Positions 43,531-53,674 are shown, counted from the first letter of the stretch. The stretch is 64,000 bases of DNA from Nocardia coubleae NBRC 108252 (GCF_001612805.1 NZ_BDBD01000004.1:496001-560000); one strand, 5' to 3'. Notes: generated by a model from the sequence alone, not told the origin. Translations and numbers: made by a program.

Positions 43531-44424
43531 GTGTTGTTGGCAAAAGGGGGCAACTGTGTGCTGTCCGGCGGGCGTGTCGAGGTCCGGGTCGGTGTGGTCG
43601 ACGGCCCGCCGCCGCGGGTGCTCGCGGTAGGTCTCGACGCCAACGGTCGCCTGCGCGACGGCCGCGACCTGGTGGTTCCCGGCGCGGACCCGTCTGCCGA
43701 CGGTGCCGTCGAAGTCACGGAGGGTTCGGTGCGAATCGATCCAGCCCTGGTCGACGCCGGTATCGCGCGGGTCGTCGTGGCCGCGGCCACGGGCAGGCAA
43801 GGGTTCGCGGGCAGCGAGGTGCGCAGCGTTGTGAGCGGCGACGGCGAGGAGTTCGTCGCCGTGAGCAGCGGCTTCACGGCCGAGACGCTGATCAGGACGG
43901 TGGAGCTCTACCGTCATCAGGGTCGGTGGAAACTTCGTCACCTCGGCGACGGCTATGCCGACGGGATCACCGGGCTCGCGCGCGACATCGGGCTCGAGCT
44001 ACCACCGACGCCGCAGGCGAATCCGTTGACGCCGGCGCCGCGGGCAGAGCCGATGCCGCCGAGACCGCAGGCCGAGCCGATGCCCCCGATGCCGCCCGTC
44101 CCGGCCGCTCGTGCATCGGCCGCCGCCGAGAAATCGACTCCGGCGATGCGGGTGATGGGTTTCGTGATCGGTATCGCGATCATGGTGTTCTTCGGCGGTA
44201 TCGCCTTCATGAGCCTGAGCGAGGACGATTCCGGCGTCCGCTGCGGCACCGAGGTCATGGACGCCGACGACATCTGCGTCACCAACAACTCGGCCCGCCA
44301 CAACCGTGACGAACAGGAAGACATCAACGAGCGAGGCGACATATTCGGCTTCCTCTGCTTGGTCCCGCTCGCGCTGGTCGGAGGCGCCATCGCCGTGGGC
44401 TCACTGATGAAAGACCCCGACTAG
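43531..44424 (+). CDS. TerD-domain protein with proline-rich linker and two membrane segments
   Basis: A 297-residue fusion. Residues 1-152 form a TerD/stress domain: LAKGGNCVLS start, VLAVGLDANGRLRDGRDLVV Ca-binding region, then the end YRHQGRWKLRHLGDGYADGITGLARDIG. Residues about 153-203 are a proline-rich linker with two copies of an AEPMPPxPQ-like unit. Residues 208-230 and 270-290 are hydrophobic segments, probably transmembrane, with an acidic loop between them. TerD proteins act in tellurite, phage and membrane-stress responses; most are soluble, so the membrane fusion is unusual. Start: GTG at 43531 with GGGGGA 4 nt upstream. It is divergent from the phosphoesterase gene. Confidence 0.85.
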   Translation: MLLAKGGNCVLSGGRVEVRVGVVDGPPPRVLAVGLDANGRLRDGRDLVVPGADPSADGAVEVTEGSVRIDPALVDAGIARVVVAAATGRQGFAGSEVRSVVSGDGEEFVAVSSGFTAETLIRTVELYRHQGRWKLRHLGDGYADGITGLARDIGLELPPTPQANPLTPAPRAEPMPPRPQAEPMPPMPPVPAARASAAAEKSTPAMRVMGFVIGIAIMVFFGGIAFMSLSEDDSGVRCGTEVMDADDICVTNNSARHNRDEQEDINERGDIFGFLCLVPLALVGGAIAVGSLMKDPD

Positions 44425-44430
44425 CTCTCG

Positions 44431-44458
44431 CGGCCCGCCGGTTCACCCGGCGGGGCCG
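44431..44458. terminator. Bidirectional terminator between the convergent TerD and lipase genes
   Basis: CGGCCCGCCGG (44431-44441) pairs with CCGGCGGGGCCG (44447-44458), leaving a TTCAC loop and a single bulged G. The only sequence between the two stops is this hairpin and a few flanking bases. Confidence 0.75.
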
Positions 44459-44459
44459 G

Positions 44460-45614
44460 TCAGGCCAGTAATTCGTCGACGAAGTCGAGCACACGATCAC
44501 GCGATTCCACGACGATCTCCTCGTGGCCGCCTGGGTACTGGGCGAACTCCACGTCGGTACCCGCCGCCCGCATGCGCGACAGCAGTGCGAGGGTCATCGG
44601 CAGCGGGACGACCGTGTCGGTGGCACCGTGCGCGATGAGGATCGGCTGCCGGTAACCGACGGTCGGCACCACCATGTAGTCGCGCAGGGCCGCGCCGATG
44701 CCGCCCTCGGTGATCGGCCGGGCCAGCAGCGACCCGAGCGAGGCGGTGCCCGCCGCACGATCGAACTCGCGCACACAGCTGGTCGAGATCGCGTCGACCA
44801 CCTGGCGGCCTCGCTCGGTGAGCGCGCCGTTCAGGTCGAGGTCCGGGCGGGCGGCGCGCAGCCCGGCGAGCATGCCCGCGAACGGGCCGACCAGCCGGTC
44901 GACGACCGGAAGGTTCGGGACGCCGGGGCCCAGCCGGGACAGGATCTCCTCGAAATGGGATTCCGGTGCCAAGGCCACGGTCCCCCGGAAGTCGAGTTCG
45001 GGGGCGTAATCGGCGGCGAGGTTGCCGGTGGCCAGCGCGGCGTGTCCGCCCTGGGAACCACCGACCACAGCCCAGCTGCGCGACAGGTCGGGCTCGGCTG
45101 CCTGGGCTGCGCGCACCAGGTCGATGGTCGCGGTCGCCTCGGTGCGAGTGTGCAGGTAGGGGTGCACGGTGTCCGCCCCGGCCGAAAGCCCCAGATAGTC
45201 GGGAGCGACCACGGCCCAGCCACGGTCGAGGAACGACTGCAGCAGCGAATGCTCGTGCGCCGCCTTGGAAGTGGTGAGCCCACAGTGCGGCGCGAGGCCA
45301 CTCGTGCCGTGGTCCCAGGCGACGACCGGATATCCACCATCCGGGGCGGGTGTGTCCGGAAGCAACAGCAGCCCTGCCGAATTCGTGGTGCCGCCGGTGA
45401 CAGCCTCGGTGCTGTATTCGACGATCGAGGCCCGCGACCATTCGCCCCACCCGGCGGGCTGAGCGGTGTGCGATACCAGCCGACCCGGTGTCTCGGGTGC
45501 CGCCTGTGCCGTCGCGGGCAGCCCAACGACCACCGCGACCAGTACGAAGACCACCGCGAGGATCACCCGCCCGGTCTTCGAAATCCACTCGTGCACTCCG
45601 GTTTCGCCTTCCAT
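44460..45614 (-). CDS. Secreted alpha/beta hydrolase, secretory lipase (LIP) family
   Basis: A 384-residue exported lipase/esterase. A Sec signal (residues about 12-39, ending PATAQAA) precedes the hydrolase fold. The nucleophile elbow is VVGGSQGGHAA, the acid is in AHGATDTVVPLP and the His in YPGGHEEIV, giving a full Ser-Asp-His triad. The cysteine pair near the lid region is also typical of the family. Members cleave triacylglycerols or esters outside the cell in actinobacteria. The ATG at 45614 has no clear ribosome site; a GTG at 45596 behind GGAAGG is an alternative. It stands alone between dinF and the convergent TerD gene. Confidence 0.88.
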   Translation of the reverse strand: MEGETGVHEWISKTGRVILAVVFVLVAVVVGLPATAQAAPETPGRLVSHTAQPAGWGEWSRASIVEYSTEAVTGGTTNSAGLLLLPDTPAPDGGYPVVAWDHGTSGLAPHCGLTTSKAAHEHSLLQSFLDRGWAVVAPDYLGLSAGADTVHPYLHTRTEATATIDLVRAAQAAEPDLSRSWAVVGGSQGGHAALATGNLAADYAPELDFRGTVALAPESHFEEILSRLGPGVPNLPVVDRLVGPFAGMLAGLRAARPDLDLNGALTERGRQVVDAISTSCVREFDRAAGTASLGSLLARPITEGGIGAALRDYMVVPTVGYRQPILIAHGATDTVVPLPMTLALLSRMRAAGTDVEFAQYPGGHEEIVVESRDRVLDFVDELLA

Positions 45615-45734
45615 GTCTGGTCCAGGTCGTCCACCCGACGGTAGGTCATCGGCGACGAACCGGCACTACCCACATTTCCGCCGACGAACCGAATTCCGCT
45701 CGGAACGCCCGACCCGGCTCGACTGATCGGACGG

Positions 45735-47096
45735 CTAGGCGGCTTCGCGTGGGAGTTCGGCGCCGACCTTGGCCCAGCGTCCGGATCGGGCACGGGCGAC
45801 GACCGCGAGGAGCCGGGCGAGCATGAAGACGACCAAACCGGTCCAGATTCCCGCGACGCCCCAGTCGAAGACCAGGGACAACCAGATCAGGGGCAGGAAT
45901 CCGCCGAGGGCCGCCGCCAAGGTGGCGGTGCGCAGGAAGGCCGCGTCGCCCGCACCGAGGAGGACACCGTCGAGACCGAAGACGACGCCCGCGACCGGGA
46001 TCATGGCGACGAAGAACCACCAGATCACGTGGGTGCGGTCGAGTACTGCCGCGTCGTCGGTGAACAGCAGCGGCAGCACGCCGGCACCGGCGGCGAAGAT
46101 TCCGGCGAGGACCAGCCCGAATATCCCCGACCAGGTGGTGACGCGCCGGGCGATGCCCTTCGCACCCCGTGCGTTGCCCGCGCCGAGCGCCGCACCGACC
46201 AGGGTCTGGGCGGCGATGGCCAGCGAATCCAGCGTCAGTGCGAGGAAATTCCACAGTTGCAGCACCAGTTGGTGGGCGGCGACCGAGGCGGCGCCGAAGC
46301 GGGCCGCGACGGCGGCGGCCGAGACGAAACACACCTGGAACGACAGACTGCGCACGATGAGGTCGCGGCCGAGGACCAGTTGGGCGCGCATCACCGACGG
46401 GCGTGGTCGCAACGAAACCCGTTCCCGCAGCAAGGCGTAACCGAACAGTGCACCCGACACCGACTGGCCGACGAGGTTGGCCACCGCCGATCCGGCCAGC
46501 TCCATCCGTGGCGCGCCGAGTAATCCGTACACCAGAATCGGACACAGCACCGCAGAAAGAGCCAGCCCGGCAACGACATACAACAGGGGACGCCGAACGT
46601 CCTGCACCCCACGCATCCACCCGTTGCCCGCCATGGACAGCAGGATCAACGGCACTCCGAAGAGTGCGATCCGCACCCAGGTGAGGGCTTCGTCGGCGAT
46701 CTCCCCACCGCCGGCGAGCACCGAACACAGTGGGCCCGCGAACAGCTGGATCACCGCGAGGATCACGATGCCGATCCCGAGGCCGACCCAACTGGCCTGC
46801 ACACCCTCTTCGACCGCCCCCGCGCGGTCGCCCGCACCGTTGCGCCGAGCCGCCCGCGCCGTCGTCCCGTAGGACAGGAACGTCAGCTGCGTGCTCACCG
46901 TCCCCAGAATCACCCCGCCGACGGCGAGCCCGGCCAACGCCAGCGCCCCGAGCCGCCCGACCACCGCGATATCGAACAGCAGATACAGGGGTTCCGCGAC
47001 CAGCACACCGAGCGTCGGCACCGCGATGCCGAGAATCCGCCGGGGCCCGGCGTTCTCGATCATCGCGTCGTCATCGTTGGACACCATCGACCCCAC
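45735..47096 (-). CDS. dinF: MATE family efflux transporter DinF
   Basis: A 453-residue Na+- or H+-coupled exporter with twelve hydrophobic segments in two related halves; the first helices read RILGIAVPTLGVLVAEPLYLLFDIAVVGRLG, a hallmark of the DinF branch. The orthologue in M. tuberculosis (Rv2836c) also lies next to the NrnA-like gene. The frame is open far upstream through nrnA, but homology begins at MVSNDDDAM; the GTG at 47096, three codons earlier, has GGAGG at 5 nt and is my choice. DinF proteins have been linked to oxidative stress and bile or drug export. It follows nrnA after 170 bp, in which I see no gene. Confidence 0.93.
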   Translation of the reverse strand: MGSMVSNDDDAMIENAGPRRILGIAVPTLGVLVAEPLYLLFDIAVVGRLGALALAGLAVGGVILGTVSTQLTFLSYGTTARAARRNGAGDRAGAVEEGVQASWVGLGIGIVILAVIQLFAGPLCSVLAGGGEIADEALTWVRIALFGVPLILLSMAGNGWMRGVQDVRRPLLYVVAGLALSAVLCPILVYGLLGAPRMELAGSAVANLVGQSVSGALFGYALLRERVSLRPRPSVMRAQLVLGRDLIVRSLSFQVCFVSAAAVAARFGAASVAAHQLVLQLWNFLALTLDSLAIAAQTLVGAALGAGNARGAKGIARRVTTWSGIFGLVLAGIFAAGAGVLPLLFTDDAAVLDRTHVIWWFFVAMIPVAGVVFGLDGVLLGAGDAAFLRTATLAAALGGFLPLIWLSLVFDWGVAGIWTGLVVFMLARLLAVVARARSGRWAKVGAELPREAA

Positions 47097-47266
47097 ACCG
47101 ACCTCCCGCCACCCGCATCCGATCCGCCGATACTGGCACAGACCACCGACAAGTCGGCGAGACACCGAGAGCCTGTGGCCACCCCGGCCGCCCCTCGCAG
47201 CCACTGGCCGCCTGATCCCGTCATGAAATCGACAGCCTCGACGCCGTGGACCACAACACCGGTGCG

Positions 47267-48265
47267 TCAGGAAAGCTCGTCCACCAACGCACGCACCACG
47301 GACTCGGCGCTCCCATAAGTCGTATACCCGGCCGCGAACCGATGTCCCCCGCCGCCGAACCGGCTCGCGATCGCCGCCACGTCGACACCGTCGGAAACAC
47401 CGGGGGCCGAGTCGCGCGAACGCAGCGACACCGTCCAGCGGTCGTTCTGCCCGCGCGCCTCCTTGAAGACCACGGCGATCCCCGCTTCGGCGGTCGTGCG
47501 GATGACGTCGATGACGCTCTCCACTTCCTCGGGACCCACCTCGTGCGTGTCGGCCGCCCGGACCAGTGCGTACACCAGCCCGACGCCCGCCGCACCGGGC
47601 ACGACCACCGCCGAGGACAGCACCTTCGACAGCATCGGTAACCATGTGAAGGGGTGGGTATCGAGCAGGGACCGGGTGATTTCGGAACCGTCGATGCCGG
47701 TGGCGAGCAGCCGCTCGGCCAACGCGTGGCTGCCCGGCCTGGCCCAGCGGAACGAACCGGTGTCGGTGACCAGACCCGCGAACAGGCAGTGCGCGATGGC
47801 GGCGTCGATCGGCACGCCCCACGCGTCGAGCAGCCGGGTGACCAGCTCGGTGGTCGAGGCCGCCGTCTCGTCGATCAGATCCACCGTGCCGAAACCGTCG
47901 TTGGCGCGGTGATGGTCGATCACCAGAGTCGTTGCCGCACCGGATAATCGGTCGGCGAGCACACCGAGTCTGCTGCGGGCGCCGCAGTCGACGACTACAA
48001 GCAGGTCAACCTCGTGCGGAACCTGCGCGGGCGCGACGAGATGCTGCCCGCCGGGCAGGGTACGCAGCGAGGCGGGCAGCTCGGCCGGTTCGGCGAACGA
48101 CACGCACACCGGCACGCCGCGGCGGTCGAGAGCCAGCGCCAAGGCCAGCCCGCTGCCGACCGTGTCGGCATCGGGCTGCACATGGCACAGGACGGTCACC
48201 GAACGGGCGGCCGCCAGCAACGCGACGGCGGCACCCAGTTCGGTCCCGTCCCGGACACTGGTCAC
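47267..48265 (-). CDS. nrnA: DHH-DHHA1 phosphoesterase: nanoRNase / pAp or cyclic-dinucleotide phosphatase
   Basis: A 332-residue two-domain enzyme. The DHH domain has HVQPDADTVGSGLAL, the VVVDCG motif and VIDHHRAND; the DHHA1 domain ends with RFGGGGHRFAAGY, which grips the substrate phosphate. Family members degrade nanoRNA and dephosphorylate pAp; the M. tuberculosis orthologue (Rv2837c, CnpB) also cleaves cyclic-di-AMP products. The GTG at 48265 is 10 bp past the rbfA stop, so it belongs to the DUF503-rbfA-nrnA transcription unit, a layout shared by many Gram-positives. Confidence 0.95.
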   Translation of the reverse strand: MTSVRDGTELGAAVALLAAARSVTVLCHVQPDADTVGSGLALALALDRRGVPVCVSFAEPAELPASLRTLPGGQHLVAPAQVPHEVDLLVVVDCGARSRLGVLADRLSGAATTLVIDHHRANDGFGTVDLIDETAASTTELVTRLLDAWGVPIDAAIAHCLFAGLVTDTGSFRWARPGSHALAERLLATGIDGSEITRSLLDTHPFTWLPMLSKVLSSAVVVPGAAGVGLVYALVRAADTHEVGPEEVESVIDVIRTTAEAGIAVVFKEARGQNDRWTVSLRSRDSAPGVSDGVDVAAIASRFGGGGHRFAAGYTTYGSAESVVRALVDELS

Positions 48266-48274
48266 GCGGGTGCC

Positions 48275-48721
48275 CTACTCGTCCTCGTCGTCGCGTTCGG
48301 ACTTGTACGGGTCGGCGTCACCGGCGTGCTTGGCGTTGGCGGCCACCTTGGCCACCTCATCATCGATGGCGCGAGCCCTGGCCAGCAGCTCTTCCATCTC
48401 GCGCGCCGCGTCGGGCACCTTGTCCAGGCTGAACGACAGGATCGGGGTGAACTTCACACCCGTCCCCGCGCCGACCTTGGACCGCAGTACCCCTTTGGCC
48501 GCGTCGAGACCTGCGGCGGCCGCCGCGTAATCGGGTTCGGCGTCGAGCGTCTCGCCCATCACCGTGTAGTAAATCGTCGCCTCGCGCAGATCACCGGTCA
48601 CCTTGGCGTCGGTGACGGTGACGAACCGCAGCCGCGGATCCTTGATCTCGTACTCGATCGCGGTGGCCACGATCGCGGAAATCCGCTTGGCGAGTCGGCG
48701 AGCCCTGGCTTGATCCACCAT
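48275..48721 (-). CDS. rbfA: Ribosome-binding factor A
   Basis: A 148-residue KH-fold protein that helps mature the 16S rRNA 5' end in the 30S subunit. The family core is [46 protein letters not shown], with the [22 protein letters not shown] second half. An acidic tail (KSERDDEDE) ends the protein. The ATG at 48721 ([10 protein letters not shown]) has AGGAG at 7 nt; the open frame to 48748 is not supported. It sits between the DUF503 gene and nrnA. Confidence 0.96.
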   Translation of the reverse strand: MVDQARARRLAKRISAIVATAIEYEIKDPRLRFVTVTDAKVTGDLREATIYYTVMGETLDAEPDYAAAAAGLDAAKGVLRSKVGAGTGVKFTPILSFSLDKVPDAAREMEELLARARAIDDEVAKVAANAKHAGDADPYKSERDDEDE

Positions 48722-48775
48722 GGGGACACTCCTCTCATAGGCAGGCACCGGGCTGTGACACCCGGGCCGCGCCTG

Positions 48776-49069
48776 TCAGTCTTCGGGTCCGAAGATCCGG
48801 CGGCGTACTGCCAGCAACTCTATCTCCGGACGCGCGGCAACGTGCCGCTCACATTTGTCGAGCACCTCGTTGAGATGTCCCGTTTCCGCACTGACCATGG
48901 CCACCCCGAGCAGCGCACGGCGGTGCAGGTCCTGATCACCGGCCTCGGCGGCATTCACGGCGAAGCGTTTCTGCAGCTCGGCGAGGATCGGCCGGATCAC
49001 CGACCGCTTCTCCTTGAGCGAATGCACGTCACCGAGCAGTAGATCGAATTCGAGCGCACCGATGTACAG
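48776..49069 (-). CDS. DUF503 (YlxP-like) protein, apparent CTG start
   Basis: A 97-residue protein of the DUF503 family, encoded between infB and rbfA as in many Gram-positives; role unknown but probably tied to translation or ribosome assembly. The conserved family start (Y-I-G-ALEFDLLLGDVHSLKEKRS) runs upstream of the first GTG (49027). The only codon before it that could initiate is a CTG at 49069, with AGGAGG 9 nt ahead and a stop two codons further up. A start at 49027 would drop the first beta-strand. I therefore annotate the CTG. Other family motifs present are AEAGDQDLHRRALLGVA and ARPEIELLAV. Confidence 0.85.
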   Translation of the reverse strand: MYIGALEFDLLLGDVHSLKEKRSVIRPILAELQKRFAVNAAEAGDQDLHRRALLGVAMVSAETGHLNEVLDKCERHVAARPEIELLAVRRRIFGPED

Positions 49070-49106
49070 CGGTGCTCACCTCCTGGTAGATGGTTTGCAC
49101 GCATGA

Positions 49107-49144
49107 CCACACGCCGCACCCGAAAGCTCGGATGCGGCGTGTGG
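49107..49144 (-). terminator. Strong terminator after infB
   Basis: CCACACGCCGCA (49107-49118) pairs perfectly with TGCGGCGTGTGG (49133-49144); inside, after a one-base mismatch, CCGA/TCGG extends the stem to leave an AAGC tetraloop. It lies 15 bp past the infB stop and 38 bp before the DUF503 start. Confidence 0.85.
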
Positions 49145-49158
49145 AACGGTGTGCGATA

Positions 49159-52134
49159 TCAGTCGCGCGGCTTCTCGCGCAGCTCGTACGCCTCGATGAT
49201 GTCGCCGTCCTTGATGTCGCTGTAGGTCACGGTCATACCGCACTCGAAACCTTCGCGCACCTCGGTGGCGTCGTCCTTCTCCCGCTTGAGCGAGGAGATG
49301 GTCATCGTCTCGGCGATCACCCGGCCGTCACGGATCAGGCGCGCCTTGGCGTTGCGCTTGACCGAACCGCTGGTGACCATGCAGCCGGCGATGTTGCCGA
49401 CCTTCGACGAACGGAAGATCGCGCGGATCTCCGCCCGGCCCAGCTCGACCTCTTCGTAGATCGGCTTGAGCATGCCCTTGAGGGCCTTCTCGATCTCGTC
49501 GATGGCCTGGTAGATCACCGAGTAGTACCGGATGTCGACGCCCTCGCGGTTGGCCAGCTCGGTGGCCTTGCCCTCCGCACGGACGTTGAAGCCGATGATG
49601 ATCGCGTTCGAGGCCGACGCCAGGTTGACGTTGGTCTCGGTGACGCCACCGACACCGCGGTCGATGACGCGCAGGCGCACCTCGTCGTCGATCTCGATAC
49701 CGAGCAGGGCCTCTTCGAGGGCCTCGACGGTACCGGAGTTGTCGCCCTTGAGGATCAGGTTGAGCTCCGAAGTCTCCTTCAGGGCGGCATCCAGATCTTC
49801 CAGGCTGATCCGCTTGCGGCTGCGTGCGGCCAGCGCGTTGCGCTTGCGTGCGTTGCGGCGGTCGGCGATCTGGCGGGCGATGCGGTCTTCCTCGACCACG
49901 ATCAGGTTGTCACCGGCGCCGGGCACCGAGGTGAAACCGATGACCTGCACCGGGCGCGACGGGAGCGCCGCGTGGACGTCCTCGCCGTGCTCGTCGACCA
50001 TGCGGCGCACGCGACCGTAGGCGTCGCCCGCCACGATCGAGTCGCCGACACGGAGCGTGCCGCGCTGGATGAGCACGGTGGCCACCGGGCCACGGCCGCG
50101 GTCGAGGTGCGCCTCGATGGCGACACCCTGGGCGTCCATGTCCGGGTTGGCCCGCAGGTCGAGCGAGGCATCCGCGGTCAGCAGCACCGCTTCGAGCAGC
50201 GCGTCGATGTTGGTGCCCTGCTTGGCCGAGATGTCGACGAACATGGTGTCGCCACCGTATTCCTCGGTGACCAGGCCGTATTCGGTCAGCTGCTGCCGGA
50301 TCTTGTCCGGGTTCGCGCCTTCCTTGTCGATCTTGTTGACCGCCACCACGATCGGCACGTCGGCCGCCTGGGCGTGGTTGATCGCTTCCACCGTCTGCGG
50401 CATGACGCCGTCGTCGGCCGCGACCACGAGGATCGCGATGTCGGTGGCCTTCGCACCACGGGCACGCATGGCGGTGAACGCCTCGTGACCCGGGGTGTCG
50501 ATGAAGGTGATGAGGCGCTCTTCCTCGTTCAGGTTCGTCAGCACCTGGTAGGCACCGATGTGCTGGGTGATGCCACCGGCCTCGCCCTCACGGACGTTGG
50601 CCTTACGGATCGTGTCCAGCAGTCGGGTCTTACCGTGGTCGACGTGACCCATCACGGTCACCACCGGCGGACGCTGCTCGAGGTCTTCCTCGGTGCCCGC
50701 GTCCTCGCCGTAGGTGAGGTCGAACGACTCGAGGAGCTCGCGGTCCTCGTCCTCGGGGCTGACCACGTGGACGACGTAGTTCATCTCGCTGCCGAGCAGC
50801 TCGAGGGTCTCGTCGTTCACCGACTGGGTCGCGGTGACCATCTCGCCGAGGTTGAACAGGGCCTGCACGAGTGCGGCCGGGTTCGCGTCGATCTTCTCGG
50901 CGAAGTCCGACAGCGAGGCGCCACGGGCGAGACGGATGATCTCGCCGTTGCCACGGGGCAGACGCACGCCGCCGACGGCGGGAGCCTGCATGTTCTCGTA
51001 CTCGGCGCGCTTCGCCCGCTTCGACTTGCGGCCACGGCGCACCGCGCCACCGGGACGACCGAAGGCGCCTGCGGCACCACCACGGCCACCGGGACCACCG
51101 GGACGACCGCCGCCGCCACCGGGGCGACCACGGAAACCACCGGCCGCGGGTGCACCGGCACCGGGAGCGCCGGGGGCACCGCCACCGCCACCGCGGTAGC
51201 CGCCACCGCCGCCACCACCGGGACGGCCTGCGCCGCCACCGGGGGCGCCACCGGGACGACCCGGACGGCCACCGGCCGCGGGGCCGGGACGTGCGGAACG
51301 AGCGGGCATGGCGCCGGGGTTCGGACGCGGCGGCATCGAGCCCGGGTTGGGGCGCGGACCACCGGGACGCGGGGCACCGCCCTGCGCGGCGGCCGGACGC
51401 GGACCACCCTGACCCTGACCGGGGCGGGGACCGCCCTGACCGGGAGCCGGACGCGGGCCACCCTGACCGGGAGCCGGACGGGGACCGCCCTGACCCGGCG
51501 TCGGGCGAGGACCGCCCTGCGGGGCGGGACGCGGCGCCGGACGCTCACGATCGGGAGCGGAGCTGAACGGGTTGTTGCCGACCCGGGGGGTCTTCGGGCC
51601 GGGCTTCGGGCCGGGACCGGCCGGACGCGGGGCCTGAGCACCCGGTGCGGGGGTACCCGGACGCGGCTGCTGCGGCGCCTGACCGGCCTGACCCGGACGC
51701 GGGGCGCCGGGGGTCGGACGCGGGCCGGGAGCCGGTGCGTTGGCCGGCTTGGCCGGTGCGCTCTGCGCGGCGGCGGGCGTCGGCTTGGCGGCCGGAGCCG
51801 GCTTCACCTCGGGCGCCGGAGCCGGAGCGGGTGCGGGAGTCGCGGCGGCGGCGGGCGCCGGAGCCGGACGCGGGCCCGGACGGGGACCACCGGGGGTGGG
51901 CTTGGCGGCCGGACGGGCCGCCGACGACGGACCCGGACGGGCCGCCGGCTTCGCGTCGGCCGCCGGAGCGGACTTCGACGCGAGTGATTCGCGCAGACGA
52001 CGTGCGACGGGTGCTTCCACCGTCGAGGACGCCGACTTCACGAACTCGCCTTGCTCCTTGAGCTTCGCGAGTAGTTCCTTGCTTGTGACACCGAGTTCCT
52101 TAGCCAACTCGTGCACGCGGGCCTTGCCTGCCAC
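49159..52134 (-). CDS. infB: Translation initiation factor IF-2
   Basis: A 991-residue GTPase that brings initiator tRNA to the 30S subunit. An N-terminal IF2N helical motif ([19 protein letters not shown]) is followed by about 330 residues of Pro/Gly/Ala/Arg-rich sequence with GGPRPxPGQ repeats, then a second IF2N motif near [14 protein letters not shown]. The G domain has [36 protein letters not shown] and DISAKQG; domains II, III and IV follow. I chose the GTG at 52134, with AGGAG 4 nt before it, over a GTG four codons earlier. It is the last gene of the rimP-nusA-ylxR-infB operon and has its own terminator. Confidence 0.97.
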   Translation of the reverse strand: MAGKARVHELAKELGVTSKELLAKLKEQGEFVKSASSTVEAPVARRLRESLASKSAPAADAKPAARPGPSSAARPAAKPTPGGPRPGPRPAPAPAAAATPAPAPAPAPEVKPAPAAKPTPAAAQSAPAKPANAPAPGPRPTPGAPRPGQAGQAPQQPRPGTPAPGAQAPRPAGPGPKPGPKTPRVGNNPFSSAPDRERPAPRPAPQGGPRPTPGQGGPRPAPGQGGPRPAPGQGGPRPGQGQGGPRPAAAQGGAPRPGGPRPNPGSMPPRPNPGAMPARSARPGPAAGGRPGRPGGAPGGGAGRPGGGGGGGYRGGGGGAPGAPGAGAPAAGGFRGRPGGGGGRPGGPGGRGGAAGAFGRPGGAVRRGRKSKRAKRAEYENMQAPAVGGVRLPRGNGEIIRLARGASLSDFAEKIDANPAALVQALFNLGEMVTATQSVNDETLELLGSEMNYVVHVVSPEDEDRELLESFDLTYGEDAGTEEDLEQRPPVVTVMGHVDHGKTRLLDTIRKANVREGEAGGITQHIGAYQVLTNLNEEERLITFIDTPGHEAFTAMRARGAKATDIAILVVAADDGVMPQTVEAINHAQAADVPIVVAVNKIDKEGANPDKIRQQLTEYGLVTEEYGGDTMFVDISAKQGTNIDALLEAVLLTADASLDLRANPDMDAQGVAIEAHLDRGRGPVATVLIQRGTLRVGDSIVAGDAYGRVRRMVDEHGEDVHAALPSRPVQVIGFTSVPGAGDNLIVVEEDRIARQIADRRNARKRNALAARSRKRISLEDLDAALKETSELNLILKGDNSGTVEALEEALLGIEIDDEVRLRVIDRGVGGVTETNVNLASASNAIIIGFNVRAEGKATELANREGVDIRYYSVIYQAIDEIEKALKGMLKPIYEEVELGRAEIRAIFRSSKVGNIAGCMVTSGSVKRNAKARLIRDGRVIAETMTISSLKREKDDATEVREGFECGMTVTYSDIKDGDIIEAYELREKPRD
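51395..51520 (-). repeat. 27-bp imperfect tandem repeats in the IF-2 N-terminal region
   Basis: Four or five imperfect copies of a 27-bp unit encode [13 protein letters not shown] nonapeptides in the disordered linker between the two IF2N segments. Actinobacterial IF-2 linkers are commonly Gly/Pro-rich, so this is probably neutral length variation. Confidence 0.6.
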
Positions 52135-52242
52135 TGCTCTCCTCACTGAGAGGTCGAGCAGTGACGCCGCCTAGGTAAGGCGGGCCCGCACGACCTCGGG
52201 TTATCTCCGATGGACGTTCATCGTTGGTGCTTCACGGTGTGC

Positions 52243-52575
52243 TCATGAGTGCTCGTGCCTGTTCTCGAGGTACTGCTCCAGGGCTGAGATATCCAGATTT
52301 CCGGACACTCGTAGGGCTCTGCCGAATGCTCGGCGCCGCTCTGCGGAACGCAGACAAGCTGAGACGGGGTGCAACCAGGCACCCCGTCCGGGAAGTCTGC
52401 GCCGCGGGTCGGGAACGATGACCACGGGGGCGGCGGCAGTAGCACTGCCCGCCTCCCTTGGCTGCGTCACGATCCGCAACAGGTCGGCAGACGGCTCGCG
52501 CTGACGGCATCCGATACAGGTTCGAACGGATTGCGCGGGCCGGTCCTTCACCCACTCTACCGGTGACCCGGTCAT
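52243..52575 (-). CDS. ylxR: YlxR (DUF448) RNA-binding protein
   Basis: A 110-residue protein with the YlxR signature SVRTCIGCRQREPSADLLRI and GRGAWLHPVSACLRSAERRRAFGRAL. It lies between nusA and infB as in most Gram-positives. Structural work on the family shows a basic surface suited to RNA; B. subtilis YlxR modulates RNase P and transcription. The ATG at 52575 has GGGAGGGG 9 nt ahead; an in-frame TTG at 52608 is less likely. The gap to infB is 108 bp with no gene. Confidence 0.93.
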   Translation of the reverse strand: MTGSPVEWVKDRPAQSVRTCIGCRQREPSADLLRIVTQPREAGSATAAAPVVIVPDPRRRLPGRGAWLHPVSACLRSAERRRAFGRALRVSGNLDISALEQYLENRHEHS

Positions 52576-52645
52576 AACGACGAACCCCTCCCCTTCCGAA
52601 GTTATCAACCTGTCATCCGGTGGCCGATATTCCGACGTGTCCGCG

Positions 52646-53674
52646 TCAACTACGGTGCGCCTGCGGACGTGCCGAATCGTCGGTCTCCGGCGCGGCGTCG
52701 CTGCGGATATCGATGCGCCAGCCCGTCAGGCGGGCAGCCAGGCGGGCATTCTGCCCCTCCTTGCCGATGGCGAGGGAGAGCTGGAAATCGGGCACGATCA
52801 CCCGCGCGGCGCGCGCCTCGGGGTCGACGACAGTGACCGAAACCACTTTCGACGGCGAGAGCGCATTACCGACGAAGGTCGCCGGATCCTCGGCGTAATC
52901 GATGATGTCGATCTTCTCGCCCGCCAGTTCGCTCATCACGTTGCGCACGCGCTGCCCCATCGGGCCGATACAGGCGCCTTTGGCGTTCACGCCGGGCACA
53001 GTCGAACGGACCGCGATCTTGGAGCGGTGCCCCGACTCGCGGGCCACCGCGACGATCTCGACGGAACCGTCGGCGATCTCGGGCACCTCCAGCGAGAACA
53101 GCCGCCGCACCAGGTTGGGGTGGGTGCGCGAGAGCTGGATCTGCGGACCACGCGGACCACGCGACACACCGTAGACGTAGCACTTGATCCGGTCGCCGTG
53201 CTCGTAGGTCTCACCGGGCACCTGCTCCGCGGGCGGGATCAGGCCCTCGGCGCCGTTGGCCTCGCTGCCGATGCGCACCACGACGATGCCGCGCGCGTTG
53301 GCCCTCGCGTCGCGCTGGACGACGCCGCCGACGATGTCGCCCTCGTGGGTGGAGAACTCGCCGAAGGACTTCTCGTTCTCGGCGTCACGCAGCCGCTGCA
53401 GCACCACCTGGCGGGCGGTGGTCGCGGCGATGCGGCCGAAACCCTCAGGGGTGTCGTCCCATTCGGAGACGAGGTTGCCGTCGGCGTCGAGTTCGCGCGC
53501 CATCACCCGGACCACGCCGGTCTTCTGGTTGATGTCGATGTAGGCGTTGGGCTGGTGCCCCTCGGTGTGCCGGTAGGCGGTGAGCAGCGCCGACTCGATC
53601 GCCGAGATCACGGTCTCGATCGGGATCCCCTTGTCGGCGACGATCGCGCGCAAGGCTTCGATTTCGATGTTCAT
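52646..53674 (-). CDS. nusA: Transcription termination/antitermination factor NusA
   Basis: A 342-residue factor that binds RNA polymerase and nascent RNA. The N-terminal polymerase-binding domain (about residues 1-125) is followed by an S1 domain ([20 protein letters not shown]) and two KH domains ([16 protein letters not shown] and [18 protein letters not shown]). It lacks the C-terminal acidic repeats of enterobacterial NusA, as normal in actinobacteria. Its ATG overlaps the rimP stop by four bases, so both are translated together. Confidence 0.97.
   Translation of the reverse strand: MNIEIEALRAIVADKGIPIETVISAIESALLTAYRHTEGHQPNAYIDINQKTGVVRVMARELDADGNLVSEWDDTPEGFGRIAATTARQVVLQRLRDAENEKSFGEFSTHEGDIVGGVVQRDARANARGIVVVRIGSEANGAEGLIPPAEQVPGETYEHGDRIKCYVYGVSRGPRGPQIQLSRTHPNLVRRLFSLEVPEIADGSVEIVAVARESGHRSKIAVRSTVPGVNAKGACIGPMGQRVRNVMSELAGEKIDIIDYAEDPATFVGNALSPSKVVSVTVVDPEARAARVIVPDFQLSLAIGKEGQNARLAARLTGWRIDIRSDAAPETDDSARPQAHRS

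Noticed and set aside
49090..51987. A 965-codon plus-strand frame opposite infB
   Set aside because: Antisense shadow of IF-2; its Thr/Gly/Arg runs mirror the Pro/Gly-rich linker of infB and it has no known domain.
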